A stretch of 64,000 nucleotides of DNA from Thuidium tamariscinum (lineage: Eukaryota; Streptophyta; Bryopsida; Hypnales; Thuidiaceae). This document shows positions 59,800 through 64,000 of the stretch, piece after piece; within the stretch, counting starts at the first letter, position 1; every line of letters starts with the position of its first letter. The notes below the pieces were generated by a model, which worked only from the letters and a program-made list of their open reading frames with translations, was not told the DNA's origin and did not search any database. A program made the translations under genes and the position numbers. Where the stretch lies: NCBI GenBank assembly GCA_947034885.2, contig OX344751.2:44111082-44175081 (forward strand), written 5' to 3'.

Positions 59800-60408
59800 T
59801 GGGGATGTGGAAACTCTCATAATGTATGGCTACATTGATATATCATCAAGACTCAAAAGTGAGTGGTTTTCTTTCTTCTTGAATGTAGCTTTTTTTTTTT
59901 TTGTGTATGGATGCAATGGATGTCAATCTCTTGAATTGCCCACTAGAAAATCCGGAAAGTATTGGAGGGAAATTTATGAAGGATTCATCCAACTGCAAAA
60001 TAATTCTTACACATTCAAACGCTGTTGTCAAAAGCAACTGACTTCTTCCTGCACCCAGCCTTTGCCAAAGTGGTCAGGTGACTCATATTCTCATAGCAGT
60101 AGAGTTAATCGTAAAGTGTGTGCAATGGTAGACTAGGAGCCAAAGTTTGGGCAAAATATAAGGCGAAAATCCTTGAAAGCACCAAAATTGAGGCTAGTTC
60201 AAAGGAATTTGGTACCATGTATCTTTTCTACTATTCTCTGTTATACATCCCTCTGACACCCCTTTTCAAACTGGAGGTTCCTTTACTATTAACTCTAATT
60301 AGTGCCCATCTTTACATAGTTGTCCTTATTGACATCATTGTGCCCATTTTCTTAAAGAGGGCTTCAAGAATGACCTTTCTTTGCTGCAATGAATGTCTGT
60401 TTGCTAAG
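59800..60408 (+). repeat. Direct duplication, right copy (~0.6 kb)
   Basis: This is the second copy of 58,776-59,371, about 1.03 kb downstream. It ends exactly where a TA-flanked MITE begins. At the same position the left copy reads on through 'gctaagagcatcc', giving an uninterrupted version of the junction on the left side. Confidence 0.8.
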
Positions 60409-60818
60409 GTTGAGGCACCACTAACCAATCATTTCAGCAATTTTGGAGCAGGTTGTCCATAGTACTAGGTGGTGGAAATTTTTCCCGTGTCAAAAGATAG
60501 GAGATATGGAAAAGAAAATTTTTCAGAATTTTATTCATGAAATTGAAATGACTATGAAACTTTGGGAACCAAAAAGTACTTTTGACCCATAGCCAATGTG
60601 TAGAGTCTTCCAATTCCGATCATTCAATAATTACTTTACCTTCCACTACTTCCTACTTCCTATGCTCACTAATTTGGGACGTATGTCATAACCTTACTTT
60701 AGTCTCAACATTGAACACACACACCCAAAAAAAACCCGCAATTAAGCTCTATTTGGAAATTTGTTCTGGTCTTGATTAGAAACACTACACCCCTGCAATT
60801 TGGCTGGTGCCTCCACCT
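60407..60818 (+). mobile_element. TA-flanked MITE, AGGTWGARSCACC-end family (copy 3)
   Basis: The termini are AGGTTGAGGCACCA and TGGTGCCTCCACCT, with TA at 60,405-60,406 and CA (one-base decay) at 60,819-60,820. The interior is colinear with the 20,380 copy ('agccaatgtgtagagtctt', 'acttcctacttcc'). Confidence 0.75.
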
Positions 60819-60845
60819 CATTAAATTTGAATTTCCAAAGGAGTG

Positions 60846-61073
60846 TTTAAGGGAGAGGCACCCAATGGCGTCCCTGTACCCAATGCCGTCTGTTTCTACA
60901 GCATACTATCATTTCAGGCTATAAATGTAGGTAGGTAGTACATGGCTTATTTCTTTTGACCTAAAACAATAAGTAGTCTACAGTCCCGCTACATTTCTAT
61001 TTTAGAATGAATGACTGACTTAGAAATGGACGGCATTGGATACAGGGACGCCATTGGGTGCCTCTCCCTTAAA
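60846..61073. mobile_element. 228-bp MITE with ~45-bp inverted repeats
   Basis: It opens TTTAAGGGAGAGGCACCCAA and closes TTGGGTGCCTCTCCCTTAAA. Complementarity continues inward ('ggcgtccctgta', 'caatgccgtc') for about 45 bp with one or two mismatches. The flanks are GTG at 60,843-60,845 and GTG at 61,074-61,076. It can also be read as TTAA-flanked with GGGAGAGG ends. It is GC-richer than its surroundings and well preserved, so probably young. Confidence 0.8.
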
Positions 61074-61158
61074 GTGAAATTTGAAGTGCCACTACAATTT
61101 CATGGTAAGCCATTGTAAGTTGTGGATTGCCGAGATGTAACTTAAGTTATCATGTTGA

Positions 61159-61530
61159 GGGAGAAACACCCATTCCCATCCATGTACCTTATAGTGGACT
61201 GTAGAGTCACTCAAATTTGTCCCTAGAATGTAGTTAATGTATTTGCCACATGTGTGATTGTAATTTACTGACACAATTGAAGGACACATAGGAAAATCTG
61301 GTTGGTTGAGTGCTGATTTTCGCACAATTTAGTTTTGGGTGCACCTATTGCACACTTAGGGAGCCATCACTTCAAAAAAACATAGAAATTACATACAATG
61401 TCCGAAAATTCTATTTCTTTTTTTGAATATTCATGATTTTCAGTCGCTAATACTAGAAAAATATCAGTTTTTAGGAAAATCTCCCTCCAACTATGCTGAA
61501 TTCCTTATTTGGACGGTTTTGGGTGCTTCC
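61159..61530 (+). mobile_element. MITE with CACCCAAAACCGTCC-type ends (copy 3)
   Basis: The left end is GGGAGAAACACCCATTCCC and the right end GGACGGTTTTGGGTGCTTCC. It is full length and colinear with the copy at 56,937 and, in reverse, with 27,128. Confidence 0.65.
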
Positions 61531-61627
61531 ACCATATTCAACAAGCCTTAGGCCTTCCTCACTGCCTGTTGTTCCTGCCTGGCTGCCTTGCATTTAGCTG
61601 CTGCAATGATATTTCATTCATTTGTTC

Positions 61628-61651
61628 ATTATATATATATATATATATATA
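61628..61651. repeat. Short AT dinucleotide run
   Basis: About ten AT repeats lie in a plain AT-rich context just right of a CACCCAAAACCGTCC-type MITE. Confidence 0.8.
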
Positions 61652-62053
61652 AAATAATGAAAATGAAAATAAAAGTAAATTTTTGGCAGGGAACTCATGG
61701 CAGTGCCGGCGTGTCTTTCAAGGTAAGCTTACATGATTGAATAATGTGCATCTGGCAATTCCTTTTTTCATGTTTCTGCAGTCAGAATTTCAGTGAACTC
61801 ATTGGGAGGGCGATCACGTGGCAGGTGCAGAGCATTTTTTTTTGGGTTAAATTTTGGTTAATTTTTGAAACACATGAAACAGTGCAGAGCACTCATTTGG
61901 AAATAAGAGGGGAGCCCGTTTCATCTGTGTCAAGAAAAAAGAAAAAAAAAGAGGGGAGGAGTGTCGGTATTTCGAGGCTGGGGGCGCCAGATGCAGTCAG
62001 GTGAGGACTGAGTACCCCCCAAAACTGCCGCTTTTGCTCCTGTGCCAGGTTAC

Positions 62054-62384
62054 TATGGGAGGAGGTCCAGAAACCGACCATCTAAGGGCTGGAACAGACT
62101 TTTGGGCAGGTCAAACATCTTGAAATATTTTTCAGAGAATTTTCCTTGAAAGAATGCTTGAATAGGCATCTAACCCAAGTCGTTTCATATTTTTTGGAGC
62201 TCTCTAGAATTAGTTATCAAATTCTGAAGTTGAAAGGGCACAGGGCTCTAAAATGGTGCCCTAGCTAAAATGTACATTGTCAGTACACTGCTGAAGGCTA
62301 TGAAAATGCAACATGTACAAGTACTGTACATTTAAGATAGGGCACCATTTTAGAACCTGCTCCATTCAAGAGCCTCCTCCTATA
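62054..62384. mobile_element. TA-flanked MITE, AGGTAG-end family (copy M9)
   Basis: The left end is TA-TGGGAGGAGGTCC and the right end GAGCCTCCTCCTA-TA. The interior is the best match to M3, in opposite orientation, with 'gcatctaacccaagtcgttt' and paired 'aatgtacattgtcagtacac' / 'tgtacaagtactgtacattt' tracts. It is about 330 bp. Confidence 0.7.
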
Positions 62385-62399
62385 TTATTAGACTTGCAA

Positions 62400-63397
62400 G
62401 GTTTTCTTTCTTTTTAACTTAGTAGGTAGGGGATGCACCAAAGAAACCAACATTTGGATATCGTATGCAAAAGTTATGAAGGGCCAAAGTTCTTTTGATA
62501 GATGTTCTAAAATTATTTCTTTAATATATGTGCATACTGATTTTAGAGATGTATACAGAGATAATGAGTGTATGGTAGTTTTAGGCAAGGTGTGATTGGG
62601 GAGTGTATGTACCACCTTACAATATGATGTGAGCAAAAGGTATGGAAGGAAGAGGCCTTGTATAGACTAAAGTAACATCTCCAATGAAAGAGAGAAAGTT
62701 AATTTGAATAGGCCCTTAATACTTGAAAAGCAATCTAATACTATAATTATGAGTCACTTGTAGTGTAGTGATCATACATGTAGGTTAGTTTCAATAGGTT
62801 CATGTAGAAATAGTTTACTTTTCACAATTCGACAATTTGACAAATACATAGGAATTTTTAAAAAAAAATTGGCACTTAATGAAGATGCCCACCTAATTTT
62901 GGATTGATTCTTTCTATTCATGCTTAAATGTGTTCTTTGTTCTAATTTTTCTCAAGAACAATTTTTTCAAATTTTTAGAATAGTTTTAAATAACTTTCTA
63001 AATTTTGACATCTTCAAACTTTACTAAGTTATTTACGAAATTGACCTAGTATATGTATGGTAGTTGAGGAGGAAGGGATTTAGGTATTCAAGACAATAAG
63101 AAATTTGTTTATGATATACTCATAAAGTTGTACAACACACAATTTGATGTAGGATGGGAGTTTAGGTAAAGTTGTCTTTAAGCATGAAGGCACAATCACA
63201 CACCTATAGTAAGTTGAGGATGTAGGTACTTCCTACAAGTAACTAACTAAGCTTGAAATCATTGTACACGTTTTCTTACTTGCATACCATTTTCTTTTCA
63301 AAATTGTTTCATTGCCCCTATGACCTACAAAGAATAATTATCTTTCAAATAATGAAATGAAATTCTAAAAGAATGGGTACATTACTTGGTAAATAAT
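62400..63397. other. Gene-free AT-rich interval
   Basis: No supported gene, RNA or repeat boundary is present. The 82-codon minus-strand frame at 62,388-62,636 has no recognisable family. Confidence 0.35.
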
Positions 63398-63589
63398 CAC
63401 TATAAGAAACTACAATTATTTGATGTGTAAGTTGACGAATTTTAAGTGATGTCAAATATAATATCCTATGTTTTTATGTTAGCAATGACATTCAAAGTAA
63501 CATGAAGATGTTACATTGGACGTCATTGCTAACATAAAAACATAGGTTGTTATATTTGACGTCACCTAAAACATGGTTTTCTTCTAGTG
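63398..63589. mobile_element. CACTA-type MITE, 192 bp
   Basis: It begins CACTATAAGAAACTACA and ends GTTTTCTTCTAGTG, flanked by AAT at 63,395-63,397 and 63,590-63,592, an exact 3-bp duplication. The interior is a long hairpin and shares the 'ttttaagtgatgtcaa' and 'gacgtcacctaaaa' subterminal motif with the 15,422 element, so both belong to one family. Confidence 0.9.
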
Positions 63590-63592
63590 AAT

Positions 63593-64000
63593 CATCTTTG
63601 AGTGATACAATATCAATATTTTTACACATAATCAATACAAGCTTATATATACATACCATTCTTATTGTATAAACCTAGAATATGTTTTTTTTTAAATTTA
63701 ATGTTGCGTAAATGATTTATTAATTTTTCATGTGATGTTTATTATAAAAGTTTATTCATGGCCACCATTACAACTATTATATCTATGAAATGTAAATATT
63801 GGCAATTAATTTGGGCCTCTCATCTACAAATTACACCTTGATAAAGTCGTAATGAATGTGGAATTATACCGTTTGTGCATGTTCTATGGGTACAACATTT
63901 TAGTTGAATTGCACCACAAATTCTAAAAACTCACATTCTTTTATGTATTACTTTCATTGATATTTCATAAGTTTACAAAAAAAATTCAAGTTAATATTAG
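63593..64000. other. AT-rich end of window, nothing recognised
   Basis: No gene, RNA or repeat terminus was seen in the last 400 bases. Confidence 0.35.

Noticed and set aside
58608..60136. Frames of 163 and 123 codons as a duplicated gene
   Set aside because: Shared peptides follow from the direct duplication, the frame shifts between copies, and no domain is seen.
61573..61593. Possible miR160-like sequence (TGCCTGGCTGCCTTGCATTT)
   Set aside because: It differs from the known mature sequence at several central positions, and no pairing arm is visible nearby.
1..64000. Organelle DNA, CRISPR arrays, bacterial operons, tRNA or rRNA genes
   Set aside because: The spliced plant MYB gene and MITE content show nuclear plant DNA. 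No spaced identical repeats, operon-like gene clusters or cloverleaf/rRNA signatures were found by eye.

Overview
This is a stretch of eukaryotic nuclear DNA from a land plant. The evidence is one intact plant R2R3-MYB gene with the conserved phase-1 first intron, embedded in very AT-rich DNA full of non-autonomous DNA transposons. The long gene-free stretches imply a large genome. The wording of the MYB protein suits a seed-free plant (bryophyte, lycophyte or fern) at least as well as a seed plant, but I cannot name a species.

Layout. Bases 1-41,000 hold no gene I can support. They are a mosaic of small transposons, many nested, plus tandem repeats. Bases 41,000-45,500 form a GC-richer island holding the MYB gene (42,686-44,143, + strand), with a long upstream leader/promoter and a 3' flank. 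Bases 45,500-54,900 return to repeat mosaic. Bases 54,950-56,010 are a second unique, GC-richer island with no recognisable protein. Bases 56,400-64,000 are again repeats, including a ~0.6 kb direct duplication.

The gene. The product is a 399-residue R2R3-MYB. It carries a subgroup-9 (MIXTA/MYB16/MYB106-like) motif after the DNA-binding domain and a matching C-terminal motif. In characterised plants such proteins drive cuticle formation and epidermal outgrowth. The second intron usual in this family is missing.

The repeats. The dominant theme is a group of elements whose ends read TTAA-CCCCTAAA and which are flanked by TTAA. I count fourteen copies or derivatives in three internal sequence types (about 0.95 kb, 0.65 kb and 0.22 kb). 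They cover roughly 11 kb, or a sixth of the window. The TTAA flanks suggest piggyBac-type mobilisation; this is inference, as no transposase is present. Two copies are fold-backs made of two right ends, and one copy sits inside another. Other groups are TA-flanked MITEs with AGGTAG-like ends, CACTA-ended mini-elements with exact 3-bp target duplications, a 1.35 kb hAT-like element with an 8-bp duplication (one mismatch), a 3 kb palindrome, a ~215-bp satellite with dimeric higher-order structure, and elements carrying degenerate TATCCR hexamers. All boundaries were read by eye; identity levels and copy numbers elsewhere in the genome were not computed.
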